Assembly (NCBI GenBank): GCA_016202915.1
Contig: JACQNT010000184.1
Span: forward strand, 1-5,125
Source of the DNA: Acidobacteriota bacterium
GTDB lineage: Bacteria > Acidobacteriota > Polarisedimenticolia > Gp22-AA2
Direction of reading: 5' to 3'
DNA length: 5,125 nucleotides
The notes below the pieces were generated by a model. That model searched no databases, was not told where the DNA came from, and worked only from the letters and a program-made list of their open reading frames with translations. How positions within the stretch are numbered: position 1 is the stretch's first letter; each line of letters begins with the position of its first letter. The position numbers and the translations under genes were made by a program. Positions 4,750-5,125 of the stretch are shown in pieces.

Positions 4750-5125
4750 GCGCGCCCGGTCCGCGGCAGGGGTACGACGTCATCGTCATCGGTGCCGGCC
4801 ACGCCGGCTGCGAGGCGGCCCTGGCGTCGGCCCGAATGGGCTGCCGGACCGCCCTGGTGACGCTCGACGCGCGGGCGATCGCGAGAATGTCCTGCAACCC
4901 GGCGATCGGCGGGCTGGCGAAGGGGCACCTGGTGCGGGAGATCGACGCCCTCGGGGGGGAGATGGCCCGCGCCATCGACGAGACCGGAATCCAGTTCCGC
5001 CTCCTGAACGCCAGCCGCGGGCCGGCGGTCCAGGCGCCCCGCGCGCAGGCCGACAAGGAGGCCTACTCCGCCAGGATGCAGCGCGTCGTCCGCGGGACGC
5101 GAGGGCTGCAACTGGTGGACGGGGA
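4746..5125 (+). CDS. mnmG: tRNA uridine-5-carboxymethylaminomethyl modification enzyme MnmG (5' part only)
   Basis: The first 126 residues of MnmG (GidA), cut by the window edge; the full family protein is about 620-650 residues. MnmG is an FAD enzyme that works in a complex with MnmE to modify wobble uridine 34. Visible are the Rossmann FAD-binding strand and loop YDVIVIGAGHAGCEAA (10-25, GxGxxG at 16-21), then ARMSCNPAIGGLAKGHLVRE (46-65), which holds the family's conserved Cys-Asn-Pro, DALGGEMARAIDETGIQFR (67-85) and LNASRGPAVQ (87-96). APRAQADK (97-104) has Pro where E. coli has Thr (ATRAQAD). The ATG at 4746 overlaps the mnmE stop by four bases. There is no strong ribosome site, so translation is probably coupled to mnmE, which suits two subunits of one complex. 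The frame is intact to the edge. Confidence 0.96.
   Translation, partial: MSAPGPRQGYDVIVIGAGHAGCEAALASARMGCRTALVTLDARAIARMSCNPAIGGLAKGHLVREIDALGGEMARAIDETGIQFRLLNASRGPAVQAPRAQADKEAYSARMQRVVRGTRGLQLVDG

Overview
This window is a compact, co-directional (+ strand) block of housekeeping genes in the order rpmH - rnpA - yidD - yidC - jag - mnmE - mnmG. The last gene runs off the right edge. Base composition is very GC-rich (roughly 70 % by eye, with strong G/C bias at third codon positions). The order is the conserved one often found near bacterial chromosome origins. YidC has a large periplasmic domain of the kind seen in diderm (Gram-negative-type) bacteria. High GC, jag between yidC and mnmE, and the AFY..L..AIELRGA / DPYYVTP stretch of YidC together suggest a high-GC diderm such as an Acidobacteriota or a deltaproteobacterial-grade lineage. 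I lean weakly to Acidobacteriota, from memory of family sequences only.

Layout. Positions 1-222 hold no convincing gene. They contain a near-consensus sigma-70 promoter (TTGACA, 17-bp spacer, CATAAT) that reads into rpmH. From 223 to 2703 the genes are packed almost without gaps: rpmH/rnpA and rnpA/yidD overlap by 4 bases (GTGA), and yidD/yidC by 1 base (TGATG). A 98-base GC-rich gap (2704-2801) with two identical short palindromes separates yidC from jag, and jag is followed 22 bases later by mnmE. mnmE and mnmG overlap by 4 bases (ATGA). Four of the seven genes use GTG starts.

Functionally the block covers the translation and membrane-biogenesis core. It encodes ribosomal protein L34, the protein subunit of RNase P (tRNA 5' maturation), YidD and YidC (membrane protein insertion), the KH-R3H RNA-binding protein Jag/KhpB, and the MnmE/MnmG pair that modifies the tRNA wobble uridine. 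The overlaps suggest one transcription unit with translational coupling, possibly with a second internal start near the end of yidC.

I found no mobile element, CRISPR, toxin-antitoxin or obviously new system; this is an ordinary core region. The points worth a second look are small. They are an rnpA frame that stays open across all of rpmH (as in Thermus), a palindrome inside the main promoter, a basic insertion in a cytosolic loop of YidC, a Jag lacking its usual N-terminal domain, an AT-rich codon island exactly at the MnmE P-loop, and a possible Glu-to-Asp change at a catalytic position of MnmE.
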